Assembly (NCBI GenBank): GCA_965242915.1
Contig: CBDETN010000026.1
Span: 1 to 64,000 of the forward strand
Direction: 5' to 3'
Source: CAJXII01 sp965242915
GTDB lineage: Bacteria > Campylobacterota > Campylobacteria > Campylobacterales > Arcobacteraceae
Length of the DNA: 64,000 nucleotides
Position numbers and translations under genes: made by a program
In this document: positions 26,392 through 35,753 of the stretch, in pieces
Layout of the letters: each line of letters opens with the position of its first letter
How positions within the stretch are numbered: position 1 is the first letter of the stretch
The notes under the pieces: model-generated
Databases searched by the model: none
The model's input: the letters and a program-made list of their open reading frames with translations, nothing else
What the model was told of the DNA's origin: nothing

Positions 26392-27594
26392 TTATTCTGT
26401 AGTACCAAATTCTAAATCTATTTGTTGCGCAATCTTTTTAAAATCTATACCGGAAATTGTTTGCAGTGATTCTAAAATTTGTCTTTTCCCATTGATTAAT
26501 TCTTTTGATTTAATACCATGTGAAATAGATAAACTAGCTTCTATAAATGCCGATAATTTATCACACTGTTTGAGTGCCAAACCATCTATTACATTATATT
26601 TATCTTCATTATATTTTGATAAATCTTTTACAACTTTAATCTTTCCGTCTAAGTTGATTTTATCTAAAAATTCATCTTTTATACCATCGTAAAGTCCAAG
26701 TAAATATCCAAATTCTTTTTTAATTTCCTCCGGTACATTTGGTAATATATCATCTTCAATTTTTATAATTTCATATTCACTGATTAATTCACTAAGTTCA
26801 TCAACTGAATATTTAACCGGTGAGATAATATCTCTAGTCAAAGCTTCCGGTAAATCATGAAATAATGCGGTAAAAAAATTATTTTCTAATCTTTTATCAC
26901 AGGCGCTTATCTTTATTGAATAGAAATATCCAAAAATAGCAACTGTTAACATATGTCCTAAAACAGATGTTTCAGGAATTCTAGGAGTTTGAGCCCATCT
27001 TTTTTGGAATCTAAGTCTGCCGCTTAGATCAATCACTTTTGCCAGCTTTTTATTTAAAGCAATTTTACGAACTCCTATTAATTCATAGTAATCTTCAATC
27101 TCCTCCTCAACCTCTTTTTTGACATCTTCAATATCTGATAAAAATGAACTTGTCTGATAAACAATATTAAACTCCCATTTAGTTGCTAAATATGAAGCAG
27201 CTTTTAATATAAATCGCTCTTTCTTATACATAGTATCATCAGTTAAATAATCTTCAAACTTTTTAAGAAAATTACCATTATCAATATCTTTGATTGAATC
27301 TCTGAGTTTTTTTATAACCCATTGATTTAATTCAGCACCTTTTTGTTGTAATGCTTTTCTAAATACATCAGGTCTAATATCTGTTACTACTACTCTTCTT
27401 AAAAATTCAAAGATACCGGCTTCTATTAAATGTGTATAATTAACATTTTTTTCAAGTTTGGCTATAAAGTATGAAATAATGAATTTATGAGCTTGTTTAT
27501 CAAGTTCAACCAGCTCCATCATTCTTGGATAATCATTCCATCGTTGAATTGAAGCTGATGAAAAGATACTCTCTATTATTTTTGGATTTATCAT
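26392..27594 (-). CDS. HD-domain phosphohydrolase
   Basis: 400 residues. The HD domain lies at about 190-330: the WAQTPRIPETSVLGHMLTVAIFGY segment with the first His and ALFHDLPEALTRDIISPVK with the HD dyad, a layout close to YfbR/HDDC2-type nucleotidases. The N-terminal 180 residues are helical and unassigned. Substrate unknown. It overlaps the small upstream gene by 4 bases (ATGA) and closes the folD-lepB-rpiB operon. Confidence 0.8.
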   Translation of the reverse strand: MINPKIIESIFSSASIQRWNDYPRMMELVELDKQAHKFIISYFIAKLEKNVNYTHLIEAGIFEFLRRVVVTDIRPDVFRKALQQKGAELNQWVIKKLRDSIKDIDNGNFLKKFEDYLTDDTMYKKERFILKAASYLATKWEFNIVYQTSSFLSDIEDVKKEVEEEIEDYYELIGVRKIALNKKLAKVIDLSGRLRFQKRWAQTPRIPETSVLGHMLTVAIFGYFYSIKISACDKRLENNFFTALFHDLPEALTRDIISPVKYSVDELSELISEYEIIKIEDDILPNVPEEIKKEFGYLLGLYDGIKDEFLDKINLDGKIKVVKDLSKYNEDKYNVIDGLALKQCDKLSAFIEASLSISHGIKSKELINGKRQILESLQTISGIDFKKIAQQIDLEFGTTE

Positions 27595-27785
27595 AATATT
27601 TTTTTCTCTATACTTTCCTCGATCTCTTCAAGTTCATGTTCCAGTTTTTTAATGTCTTCTTGAATAACATCTTCAATTGGTGTATCACCTCTTCCAATAA
27701 GATATTTTCCGTACATTATAGATGCAACCACTCCAAATACTACTGCATAAGCTACCCAATCACTTGGAGGTGTTCCTCTTGTCAT
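27591..27785 (-). CDS. Small membrane protein in the rpiB operon
   Basis: 64 residues: one membrane helix (VAYAVVFGVVASIMYGKYLI), then an acidic coiled-coil tail. Four-base overlaps with both neighbours indicate translational coupling. Function unknown. Confidence 0.7.
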   Translation of the reverse strand: MTRGTPPSDWVAYAVVFGVVASIMYGKYLIGRGDTPIEDVIQEDIKKLEHELEEIEESIEKKIL

Positions 27786-28261
27786 ATTCTACAACTTCCA
27801 AGTTTATTGATTTTTTCAACTCGACCGGTATGTCTGCCGCCTTGAAACTGATGTGAGTCCCAAGTATTAACAATCGATTCAATCACTCCATATCCAGATA
27901 CTCTCTCCCCTAGACAAAGTATATTTGCATCATTATGTTCTCTTGCCATAGCAGCGCTGTAATCATTATGACATAAAGCTGCCCTAATACCGTCAAATTT
28001 ATTAGCTGCCATACTCATTCCAAGTCCAGTACCACAGATTAAAATACCTTTAGTTCCCTCATTTTCTAAAACTGCCTTGCAAACTTTTGCAGCAAAATCA
28101 GGATAATCAACTCTTGTCTTGTTAAATGGTCCTAAATCTTCCACTTCATGACCAAGAGTTTCAAATAACTCTTTTACAAAAGCTTTTATTTCTATTCCTG
28201 CATGGTCTGCACCAATAAAATATTTTGCGACCTTTGGTCGAATTCCACTTTGTTCCATCAT
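27782..28261 (-). CDS. rpiB: Ribose-5-phosphate isomerase B
   Basis: 159 residues. The IGADHAGIEIKAFV start, CGTGLGMSMAANKFDGIRAALCH with the active-site Cys, and HNDANILCLGERV are all RpiB-specific. Interconverts ribose 5-phosphate and ribulose 5-phosphate. Stop and start overlap with lepB upstream and the small membrane gene downstream. Confidence 0.95.
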   Translation of the reverse strand: MMEQSGIRPKVAKYFIGADHAGIEIKAFVKELFETLGHEVEDLGPFNKTRVDYPDFAAKVCKAVLENEGTKGILICGTGLGMSMAANKFDGIRAALCHNDYSAAMAREHNDANILCLGERVSGYGVIESIVNTWDSHQFQGGRHTGRVEKINKLGSCRI

Positions 28262-29043
28262 TAATAAATTCCTTTTTCATGAGTGGTTGTATCTATATCT
28301 TTAATATCTTTTTCTAAACTTTTAACAGTTCTAAAAACTCTGTCCCATCTTATTTTTTTATTTTTATCCCAAGAAAAATATAAAAACCAAGGTTTTCCAA
28401 CTATATTTTTATATGGCACTGTTCCCCAAAATCTACTATCATTACTATGATCTCTATTATCACCCATCATAAAAAATTCATCTTCAGGTATTCGTATAGG
28501 CATCATATCAAATAATTGAGTATAAGGTGTATTTTCTTTTGTTACTGCCGGATCTGTATGAATTCCAGGGTGTGCCAGTTTGTATGGATCTTTTATCCAA
28601 AGTTCATTTGCTATCCATACTCTATTTTTCATCGGATAATGTTTTTTGATATATGCATCTCCCTCTTTTGGACGAAGTAATAGATGTTTATCTAAAAGTG
28701 CAACCAAATCACCACCTGTAGCAACACATCTTTTTACATAATGAATTTTATCATTTCCCGGATATCTAAATACTACAATATCTCCACGCTTTGGTCTCTC
28801 CCCCTCAATTAAATGTCCGTTACCGTTAAAATCAGGTAATACTTTTAATTCAAGCCAAGGTATTGTAGGAGTTGGTACCCCGTAAGCAAATTTCTTAACA
28901 AATAACATATCACCAATTAAAAGTGTATTTTTCATACTTCCGCTTGGTATTACAAAAGCTTGAGCTAAAAAGAAAATAATACTAAGAACTATTACAATAG
29001 TTCCAGTCCAACTACTAGACCATTCGTACGCTTTTTTTATCAT
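28261..29043 (-). CDS. lepB: Signal peptidase I
   Basis: 260 residues with one N-terminal membrane helix (GTIVIVLSIIFFLAQAFVI). The catalytic Ser is in PSGSMKNTLLIGDML, the Lys in RYPGNDKIHYVKRCVATGGD, and the conserved MGDNRDHSNDSRFWG box is complete. Cleaves Sec and Tat signal peptides at the outer face of the inner membrane. Starts 1 base after folD ends. Confidence 0.97.
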   Translation of the reverse strand: MIKKAYEWSSSWTGTIVIVLSIIFFLAQAFVIPSGSMKNTLLIGDMLFVKKFAYGVPTPTIPWLELKVLPDFNGNGHLIEGERPKRGDIVVFRYPGNDKIHYVKRCVATGGDLVALLDKHLLLRPKEGDAYIKKHYPMKNRVWIANELWIKDPYKLAHPGIHTDPAVTKENTPYTQLFDMMPIRIPEDEFFMMGDNRDHSNDSRFWGTVPYKNIVGKPWFLYFSWDKNKKIRWDRVFRTVKSLEKDIKDIDTTTHEKGIY

Positions 29044-29889
29044 CTATTTACCTCTATTTTGTGCAGATTTAACTGTATTCTTTAACAGCATTGCTATCGT
29101 CATAGGACCAACTCCGCCGGGACTTGGTGTAATATAAGAACATTTTTCTTTTACATTATCAAAATCCACATCACCAACTAGTTTTCCACTTTCTAATCTA
29201 CTTACACCGATATCAATTACAACAGCATTGTCTTTAACCATATCAGCTGTTATTAGATTTACTTTTCCCACCCCGACACAAATAATATCAGCATTAAGAG
29301 TATGAGCTTTTAAATCATCAGTATATATATGACAAATATCAACAGTAGCATTTGCATTCAGCATTAGTGCAGCCATAGGTTTTCCAACTATATCTGAAGC
29401 TCCTACTATACATACATTTTTACCTTGAGGATTTATTTTATATTCTTCAAGAAGCTTCATTACTCCGTAAGGAGTCGCAGGTATATATCCATCAAGTCCA
29501 GCTACTACACGACCTACATTGTATGGGTGAAAACCATCTACATCTTTTTTTGGATCGATTGCTTCAAGCATTGCTGTCGTATCTATATGTTTTGGTAATG
29601 GAAGTTGTACTAAAATACCATCAATATTTGGATTTTTATTCATCATCTCAATTATTTCTAATATATTGTCTTGCGAAATTGATTCGGGCATCTCATGAAC
29701 AATCGAATATATACCGGCTTCCTTGCAAGCTTTGCTTTTCATATTTACATATGTAGCACTTGCAGAATCTGCACCCACTAAAACTACTGCAAGCCCAGGA
29801 GTGATATTTTCTTTTTGTAGAGACTCTACCTCTTTTTTTACATCTGCTTTTATTTTTTTTGAAAGAGCTTTTCCGTCAAGAATAGTCAT
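29044..29889 (-). CDS. folD: Bifunctional methylenetetrahydrofolate dehydrogenase/cyclohydrolase
   Basis: 281 residues. Motifs: the Tyr/Lys site in SATYVNMKSKACKEAGI, GILVQLPLPKHID, the NADP-binding GASDIVGKPMAALML, and TPSPGGVGPMTIAML. First gene of the folD-lepB-rpiB-HD operon. Confidence 0.97.
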   Translation of the reverse strand: MTILDGKALSKKIKADVKKEVESLQKENITPGLAVVLVGADSASATYVNMKSKACKEAGIYSIVHEMPESISQDNILEIIEMMNKNPNIDGILVQLPLPKHIDTTAMLEAIDPKKDVDGFHPYNVGRVVAGLDGYIPATPYGVMKLLEEYKINPQGKNVCIVGASDIVGKPMAALMLNANATVDICHIYTDDLKAHTLNADIICVGVGKVNLITADMVKDNAVVIDIGVSRLESGKLVGDVDFDNVKEKCSYITPSPGGVGPMTIAMLLKNTVKSAQNRGK

Positions 29890-29949
29890 GTAATAATTCC
29901 TAATATTTGTTTATTTGAGGTGATTATATCCAATTTATACTTTATAATT

Positions 29950-30561
29950 TTATTGTACAAAAGAATTTAATTCATCTTTAATATCAAGATATTTTAAATC
30001 TTTTTTAGTTGTTACTTTTTGACAATCTTTACATATAATAATAAGATTTTCAAGATAAAACTGTCCGCCGTCTTTAATGGATTTTAATAAAAACAGATGG
30101 GTATTTTCCGGTTTTGTATGAATGCCGCATCTTTGACAAATATTCTTATCTCTTTGTGCCGCAACCATTTTTCTTTTAGCCCAGTCATCGGGTAGTTTTG
30201 TGCCAATTGGTTTAGCATTAAATGTATAGCTGTCCCAAAGTTGATTTTGTGATATTGGACTAGGAGTGAAGTTTGTATCAATGTCTGTATTTATAAATTG
30301 TTCTACTAAATTATCAATAATTGTGTAGCATCTAGTTTGAGGATTTAACTCATTTTGAGATGAAGTTATAATTTTATAATTAAAATTTATTTTTGGATGA
30401 TTTGTTTTAAGATATTCTTTGATCTGTTTGTAAAACAGATCAAAATCTATCTCTTGATAATAAGCTTTAAATATTTTCTTTCTAAATATATAAAGAAGTG
30501 AAAAAATAACTACTATAAGAATAGTAGAAGATATGATAAAATCATTACCTAAAAAAGCCAT
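29950..30561 (-). CDS. Membrane-anchored HNH-like zinc protein, degenerate catalytic motif
   Basis: 203 residues: a membrane helix at 10-28 and a C-terminal zinc module with CQRCG and CKDCQ. The layout KDGGQFYLENLIIICKDC copies the HNH/McrA fold (DGG...NLxxLC), but the first His is Leu (LFLLKS) and the CxxCH end reads CKDCQ, so nuclease activity is doubtful. The start ATG sits inside a hairpin that looks like the terminator of the upstream sor gene. Confidence 0.55.
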   Translation of the reverse strand: MAFLGNDFIISSTILIVVIFSLLYIFRKKIFKAYYQEIDFDLFYKQIKEYLKTNHPKINFNYKIITSSQNELNPQTRCYTIIDNLVEQFINTDIDTNFTPSPISQNQLWDSYTFNAKPIGTKLPDDWAKRKMVAAQRDKNICQRCGIHTKPENTHLFLLKSIKDGGQFYLENLIIICKDCQKVTTKKDLKYLDIKDELNSFVQ

Positions 30562-30572
30562 GGAAGGCTTTT
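30553..30572 (-). terminator. Hairpin between sor and the HNH-like gene
   Basis: AAAAGCC, six bases, GGCTTTT, followed on the minus strand by a T-run, just 2 bases after the sor stop. It includes the start codon of the next gene, so it could end sor transcripts or mask that start. Confidence 0.6.
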
Positions 30573-30573
30573 C

Positions 30574-30954
30574 TTAGTTTACTGCTACTTTAACTGGTGT
30601 TGATTCCCAAACACCATGTTTAGTACAGTATGCATGAGCTACAAGATTTAAATTACCCATTGCTCTAATTGTAAATGTAACTGTTGTATGAGATTTTTCA
30701 TTTCCATAAGTACCTGCTACAAAGTCAGCTCTAGATAATAAAGTTTCACCGTTATATAAAGCAATATTTGCAATATAATGATCAAAATCATCTGGATGAG
30801 TGTATTCTTCACCCATTTTAACCATTACCTTAAAAGTTTCACCTTTTGCTGCTGTTGTATCACAATGGATAAACGGAGAATGTCTATCAATATAATCTTT
30901 TTTAGCTTCTCTCTCAACTGTATCAATATCTACATATTTATTAATCTTTGGCAC
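30574..30954 (-). CDS. Superoxide reductase, one-iron (class II, neelaredoxin type)
   Basis: 126 residues. Iron ligands are recognisable: HSPFIH, EEYTHPDDFDHYI and the C-terminal AYCTKHGVWES with Cys and His. The lysine/glutamate loop before HSPFIH is present and no N-terminal desulforedoxin domain occurs. Reduces superoxide to peroxide in the cytoplasm, a common microaerophile defence. Confidence 0.92.
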   Translation of the reverse strand: MPKINKYVDIDTVEREAKKDYIDRHSPFIHCDTTAAKGETFKVMVKMGEEYTHPDDFDHYIANIALYNGETLLSRADFVAGTYGNEKSHTTVTFTIRAMGNLNLVAHAYCTKHGVWESTPVKVAVN

Positions 30955-31063
30955 TTTAGTTCCTTTTGTTTTAAATTTTAAAAATTATACACTAATATCA
31001 TTTAAGTTAAATGCTAAAAGTTAGATTTAATAGAAAAGTTTAAGAAAATCGTAATATTTAAGT

Positions 31064-31101
31064 TAATAAAAAAGGGTAAAGATTAATTTCTTTACCCTTT
31101 G
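31064..31101 (-). terminator. Terminator of the sdhABE operon
   Basis: On the minus strand AAAGGGTAAAG, an 8-base loop and CTTTACCCTTT are followed by TTT, 26 bases after the sdhE stop. A strong intrinsic terminator. The rest of 30955-31126 holds no gene. Confidence 0.85.
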
Positions 31102-31126
31102 ATTTTAATTATATAACTTTTGATAA

Positions 31127-32008
31127 TTATTTAGAAATACCTGTTTGAGTTACATTGTGATGCAATCCTAAATCTTTTGGATCAAGTCCAAGTGCGATAC
31201 CTACCATTTGTGGTAAATGAAGTACGGGGATATTTACATCTCTTCCTACTTCTTTAGAGATACCATGTTGTTGTACATCCATTCTAAGGTGACAAAGTGG
31301 ACATGGTGTTACTATCATATCAGCATTTTGATCCATAGCATCAGTCATAATTGCACCGCTTAATCTATTTGCTGTTGTAGGATTTTGCAGTTCTACATGA
31401 AAACCACAACATTTATTTTTAGATTCATAATCTACTGCATTTCCACCTAGTGCAGTTACAAGATTGTCTAAAGATACTGGTTTATATGGATTTTCTGCTC
31501 CATTTGTTTTATTTTGTAGATGACTAGGTCGTATATTATGACAACCGTAAAATGAAGCTATATTAACATCTGTCATCGGCTTTGTAACTTGACTAGCTAT
31601 TTTATCATAACCATAATCATCTTGAAGTGCATATAAAAAGTGTTTAACCTCACTTGTACCTTTATATTCAAGACCAACTTCTGCTAACTTTTCATTTACT
31701 TTTGCTTTTAATTCTTCATCTTCATCAAGTCTATCTTTTGTTAATGCTGTATTTAATTGACAAGTATTACAAATAGTGACCATAGTTAAACCTAATTTCT
31801 CAGCATAACAAATATTTCTAGCATTTAAAACTAAAGATAAAGTATCATCAAAATCTTGTAAATGACTAGCCCCGCAACAACTAGCTTCATCTAATAAAAC
31901 TAATTCAATACCCAACTTTTTAGCAATAGCCATAGTTGATTTTAATAATTCAGGAGTAGATTCTCTTGCCGTACAACCTGTATATAAAGCGTATTTTAAT
32001 TTTTCCAT
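31127..32008 (-). CDS. sdhE: CCG-domain subunit of succinate dehydrogenase/fumarate reductase (SdhE/MfrE type)
   Basis: 293 residues with two CCG repeats: the DEASCCGASHL segment and NKCCGFHVELQNP, plus CNTCQLN and CPLCHLRMD, which bind an iron-sulfur cluster as in heterodisulfide reductase B. In Campylobacterota this replaces the haem b membrane anchor. It overlaps sdhB by one base. Quinone specificity cannot be read from sequence. Confidence 0.88.
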   Translation of the reverse strand: MEKLKYALYTGCTARESTPELLKSTMAIAKKLGIELVLLDEASCCGASHLQDFDDTLSLVLNARNICYAEKLGLTMVTICNTCQLNTALTKDRLDEDEELKAKVNEKLAEVGLEYKGTSEVKHFLYALQDDYGYDKIASQVTKPMTDVNIASFYGCHNIRPSHLQNKTNGAENPYKPVSLDNLVTALGGNAVDYESKNKCCGFHVELQNPTTANRLSGAIMTDAMDQNADMIVTPCPLCHLRMDVQQHGISKEVGRDVNIPVLHLPQMVGIALGLDPKDLGLHHNVTQTGISK

Positions 32009-32991
32009 TATCTTCTCCCAAATTTAGCAGTTGAACAAGAATCAACTAACTTTTGAATTTCATCTAAATTTTTAGATTTTGGCATATCCCAAGGCATAAT
32101 TATTTTACCTTTTTTGAACATCGCAATTGCTTCCGGAATATGTTTCATAACTCCAATATTACCTTCACTATATCTTACTAATTCACCTTCATCTAAAATA
32201 CCATGTTTTTGGATTGACCATTTGAAACCAACAGCATGTCGAACAGCTACATTATTTCTTGCCAAACCTTTTTCAAATGTTTGTAAGTGCAGTTTTGTAA
32301 TCTTACCAATAGGATCAATATCTTTTGGACAAGCTTCAGCACATTCGTTACACTTCACACAATCCCAAATCCCGCTTCCTAAATTTTGAAGATTTTCTAA
32401 TCTACTCTCAACTGCTGTATCTCTAATATCACTGTTAAATCTCCATGCTTTAACAAGAGCTGCCGGTCCTACATATTTTGGATTTACTTCAACTGCCGGA
32501 CAAGAGTAAAAACAAGCTCCACACTGAATACAATAATCAGCTTCATCAATTTGCTCTACTTCATGACAAGTCACAACATTTTCTTCTGTTGGAAACTCAT
32601 CAATATCAGCCACTAAATACGGCTGAACTGAATTATATTTATTCCAAAAGTTTTCTTTATCTATAACCATATCTTTGTATGCTCTTTTAATATCTTGAGG
32701 TTCTATTACCAGCTCTTTTCCAAAAATATCAACTAAATCAAATACTCTATCTTTACAAGCAAGAGTTGCTTTGCCATTAATTTTAACAGCACATGAACCA
32801 CAGATACCGTGACGACAACTTCTTCTATAAGAAAAACTTCCATCATGTTCCCATTTAATTCTATTCATAACATCTAGAATTAGTTCATCTTTACTAACAT
32901 TCATCTCAAAAACATCATAATGAGGCAAATAATCAGTTTCTTTATTAAATCTAAATACTTTAAACTTTAATTTTTTTGTATCACTCATCAT
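32008..32991 (-). CDS. sdhB: Succinate dehydrogenase/fumarate reductase iron-sulfur subunit
   Basis: 327 residues. The [2Fe-2S] site is CRHGICGSCAVKINGKATLAC-like (split CRHGICGSC and LAC); the ferredoxin sites are CIQCGACFYSCP and CVKCNECAEACPKD. The tail is longer than in classical SdhB, as in the E-type enzymes. It lies 6 bases after sdhA. Confidence 0.94.
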   Translation of the reverse strand: MMSDTKKLKFKVFRFNKETDYLPHYDVFEMNVSKDELILDVMNRIKWEHDGSFSYRRSCRHGICGSCAVKINGKATLACKDRVFDLVDIFGKELVIEPQDIKRAYKDMVIDKENFWNKYNSVQPYLVADIDEFPTEENVVTCHEVEQIDEADYCIQCGACFYSCPAVEVNPKYVGPAALVKAWRFNSDIRDTAVESRLENLQNLGSGIWDCVKCNECAEACPKDIDPIGKITKLHLQTFEKGLARNNVAVRHAVGFKWSIQKHGILDEGELVRYSEGNIGVMKHIPEAIAMFKKGKIIMPWDMPKSKNLDEIQKLVDSCSTAKFGRR

Positions 32992-32997
32992 CTCTCC

Positions 32998-34713
32998 TTA
33001 GTATGTTCTATCAGCTAATTCGTGGTTTCCTAAAACAACATCCATATATTCAGTTGTAAATTCACCATCAGCATCCATGTATGACATTGTATGTTTTAAG
33101 AAATTTACATCATCTCTTTTTTGATACTCTTCTCTATAATGTGCTCCACGACTCTCTTTTCTTAAGATCGCACCCTCAACAATAAATGCAGAGAAATCAA
33201 TCATATGACCAAGCTCTATGGCTTCTTGCAAATCAGTATTATAAATTTTTGATTTATCATCAATTCTAATATTTTCAAATCTTTGCTTTAAATTTTTTAA
33301 ATTTTCTCTTTGAACCAATAAAGATTTTTCAGTTCTAAATACACCTGCATTATCAGTCATACCTTGTTGTAATTCATCTCTTAAAGCAGGAACTCTTTCA
33401 TTACCGTTTGAAGTTCTTAATTTTTCCATCTCACGAGTTGTTGTTAAGGCATCTTGGTCTGTAGCATCTATAAAAGGAATTCCTTTTTTAACATCTCTTA
33501 CTATATTATCACCTACATGTCTTCCAAAGAAAAGTGCTTCAAGAACTGAATTTGCTCCAAGTCTGTTTGCTCCATGTACACTTACACAAGCACATTCACC
33601 GGCAGCATAAAAACCTTCAACTAATTCATCTTTGTTTTTTCTAACTCTTCCATCAATATTTACAGGAATTCCACCCATACTATAGTGAGCAGTTGCAGCA
33701 ATACTAATCGGCTCTTTAATCATATCTTGACCTAAAAATGTGATAGCTAAATCTCTTAATTCAGGAAGTTTTGTATTAATTAAATCTGCACCTAAGTGAG
33801 TTAAATCAATATGAACATGATCTTTATTTTCACCACATCCACGACCTTCTAAAATCTCTTGAGTAATTGCTCTTGAAACAACATCTCTTGAAGCTAGTTC
33901 TAGTTTATTTGGAGCATATTTTTCCATAAATCGCTCCCCTAAAGAGTTGAAAAGTTTACCGCCTTCTCCTCTTGCTGCTTCAGAAATAAGTATACCGCTT
34001 CCAGCGATTCCTGTTGGGTGAAATTGTACAAATTCCATATCTTCAAGCGGTAAACCATGTCGTGCTACAATACTTAAAGCATCACCTGTATTTGCATGTG
34101 CATTTGAATTTATTTTAAATGCTCTACCATATCCACCGGTTGCAAACATAACTGCTCTTGCATTAAATATTATTGGTTTAGAATCTACTAAATCATAAGC
34201 AACAACACCGTTAACCTTACCGTCTTTATAAATAATATCAGCTACATAATACTCATCTTTGAAATCAACACCATCTCTATGAGCTTGTTCATAAATTGTT
34301 TGAAGTAGAGTTAAACCTGTTCTGTCTTTTGCATAACAAGCTCTTGGACTACTTTGTCCGCCAAAAGGTCTTTGTGCGATTTTACCATCTTCAGTTCTTG
34401 AAAAAACAGCACCCATTTTTTCAGCCCATCTTATTGTCTCAGGAGCTTTTTCACACATAAGTCTAATAGCATCTTGATCACCTAAATAATCACTACCTTT
34501 AACAGTATCAAACTCATGAAGTTCTGTACTATCATCAGCGCTTAAAGCAGCATTGATACCACCTTGCGCAGCACCTGAGTGACTTCTTAATGGATGTAGT
34601 TTTGTAAGTACACAGGCACTTAATCCAGCATGTGCGGCTTCTCTAGCAGCTGCACAACCAGCAAGGCCAGCCCCTACTATTACAACATCATATTTATGAA
34701 TTGGAATTGACAT
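32998..34713 (-). CDS. sdhA: Succinate dehydrogenase/fumarate reductase flavoprotein subunit
   Basis: 571 residues. FAD binding GAGLAGCAAAREA, covalent-flavin segment KLHPLRSHSGAAQGGINAAL, active-site region ARGEGGKLFNSLGERFMEKYAP and HYSMGGIPVN. There is no twin-arginine leader, so this is a cytoplasmic enzyme and not the periplasmic methylmenaquinol:fumarate reductase. First gene of sdhABE. Confidence 0.95.
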   Translation of the reverse strand: MSIPIHKYDVVIVGAGLAGCAAAREAAHAGLSACVLTKLHPLRSHSGAAQGGINAALSADDSTELHEFDTVKGSDYLGDQDAIRLMCEKAPETIRWAEKMGAVFSRTEDGKIAQRPFGGQSSPRACYAKDRTGLTLLQTIYEQAHRDGVDFKDEYYVADIIYKDGKVNGVVAYDLVDSKPIIFNARAVMFATGGYGRAFKINSNAHANTGDALSIVARHGLPLEDMEFVQFHPTGIAGSGILISEAARGEGGKLFNSLGERFMEKYAPNKLELASRDVVSRAITQEILEGRGCGENKDHVHIDLTHLGADLINTKLPELRDLAITFLGQDMIKEPISIAATAHYSMGGIPVNIDGRVRKNKDELVEGFYAAGECACVSVHGANRLGANSVLEALFFGRHVGDNIVRDVKKGIPFIDATDQDALTTTREMEKLRTSNGNERVPALRDELQQGMTDNAGVFRTEKSLLVQRENLKNLKQRFENIRIDDKSKIYNTDLQEAIELGHMIDFSAFIVEGAILRKESRGAHYREEYQKRDDVNFLKHTMSYMDADGEFTTEYMDVVLGNHELADRTY

Positions 34714-34875
34714 AATTAGATTTCCTTATATTTTTAATTGTAAATTTGTTTAATATTATCCAAGTTAACTATATAGAAAGGTTAAATGACCAATTAGGAT
34801 AAATAGTTGGATTTATTTTTGTTACATTATGAAGCAAAAAAGATGTTAATAATTATATCTGCAAAACTTATTAAA

Positions 34876-34910
34876 CTCGTTCCCCACAGTCTCAGGAGAA
34901 TGGGAACGAG
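34876..34910. repeat. CGTTCCC-type palindromic repeat (REP-like)
   Basis: CTCGTTCCC and GGGAACGAG enclose 17 bases containing CAGTCTCAGGAG. The same family occurs at 13938, 35402 and 45164. It lies in the divergent sdhA/thiL spacer, 18 bases before the thiL start. The rest of 34714-34928 shows no gene. Confidence 0.85.
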
Positions 34911-34928
34911 TGTTGGATATAATCATAT

Positions 34929-35753
34929 ATGAATAAAGAAGATTATTTTATAAAACAATTCAAGAATAGTAAATTTATCGGTGATGATGGGGCAGTGATA
35001 GGCAAGTGGGTTTATAGTGCTGATGCTTTTTTTGAAAATGTTCATTTTAAAGTTAAGTGGATGAGTCTGAAGCAAATTGGTATGAAAGCCATGCTTGTCA
35101 ATATCAGTGATGCTATTGTTATGAATGCTGTTCCTAAATATGCTTTATTAACTGTTGCAATTCCAAGTGATTTTAGTAAAAAAGATTTGAAAGAATTAGC
35201 ATCTGGATTTAAAAAAGTTGCAAAACAATATAATATTGAGATAATTGGCGGGGATACTATAAGTAATATAAAACTTGATATCTCTGTTACAATTATCAGT
35301 GTTACCAAAAATCCAACTTTACGAACTGGAACTAAAAAAGGTGATTTGGTTTGTTATACTGGGGATTTGGGGAGTTGTAAAAGGGATTTAGATAGATTGT
35401 TGAGTGGGAACGAGAAGGGTGCAGTCAGTAAATTTATAAAACCACAATTAAATGCAGAATTCTTTTATGAAATAGCATCATATATAAATAGTGCATTGGA
35501 TATTTCAGATGGATTGTTCTTTGAGCTTGAAAGATTAAGCAAAGCTAATAAAATAGGCTTTAAATTCTTTCAAGATATTCAAAGTGAAGTAGGGTGCAGC
35601 GGTGAAGAGTATGAGATACTTTTTACTTTTAAAAAGAGTGCTAAAAAAGATATTAAAAGAATAGCAAAAAAACATAAAATAAAATTAAATATAATAGCCT
35701 GTGCAACAAAAGGCAAATATAAGTGTAAATGTAAAGGACACCATTTTGAATAA
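34929..35753 (+). CDS. thiL: Thiamine-monophosphate kinase
   Basis: 274 residues, somewhat short for ThiL. The ATP/Mg site FIGDDGAVIGKWV and VNISDAIVMNAVPKYALL are typical, as are IIGGDTI and ALDISDGLFFELERL. Makes thiamine diphosphate. A stretch around SGNEKG (35402-35414) is made of a CGTTCCC-type repeat half-site. Confidence 0.88.
   Translation: MNKEDYFIKQFKNSKFIGDDGAVIGKWVYSADAFFENVHFKVKWMSLKQIGMKAMLVNISDAIVMNAVPKYALLTVAIPSDFSKKDLKELASGFKKVAKQYNIEIIGGDTISNIKLDISVTIISVTKNPTLRTGTKKGDLVCYTGDLGSCKRDLDRLLSGNEKGAVSKFIKPQLNAEFFYEIASYINSALDISDGLFFELERLSKANKIGFKFFQDIQSEVGCSGEEYEILFTFKKSAKKDIKRIAKKHKIKLNIIACATKGKYKCKCKGHHFE
35402..35414. repeat. Half CGTTCCC-type repeat inside thiL
   Basis: GAGTGGGAACGAG matches one arm of the palindromes at 34876 and 45164, in frame inside thiL. 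A chance match is possible at this length. Confidence 0.45.

Noticed and set aside
32998..34713. Periplasmic methylmenaquinol:fumarate reductase MfrA
   Set aside because: No twin-arginine signal peptide at the N-terminus.
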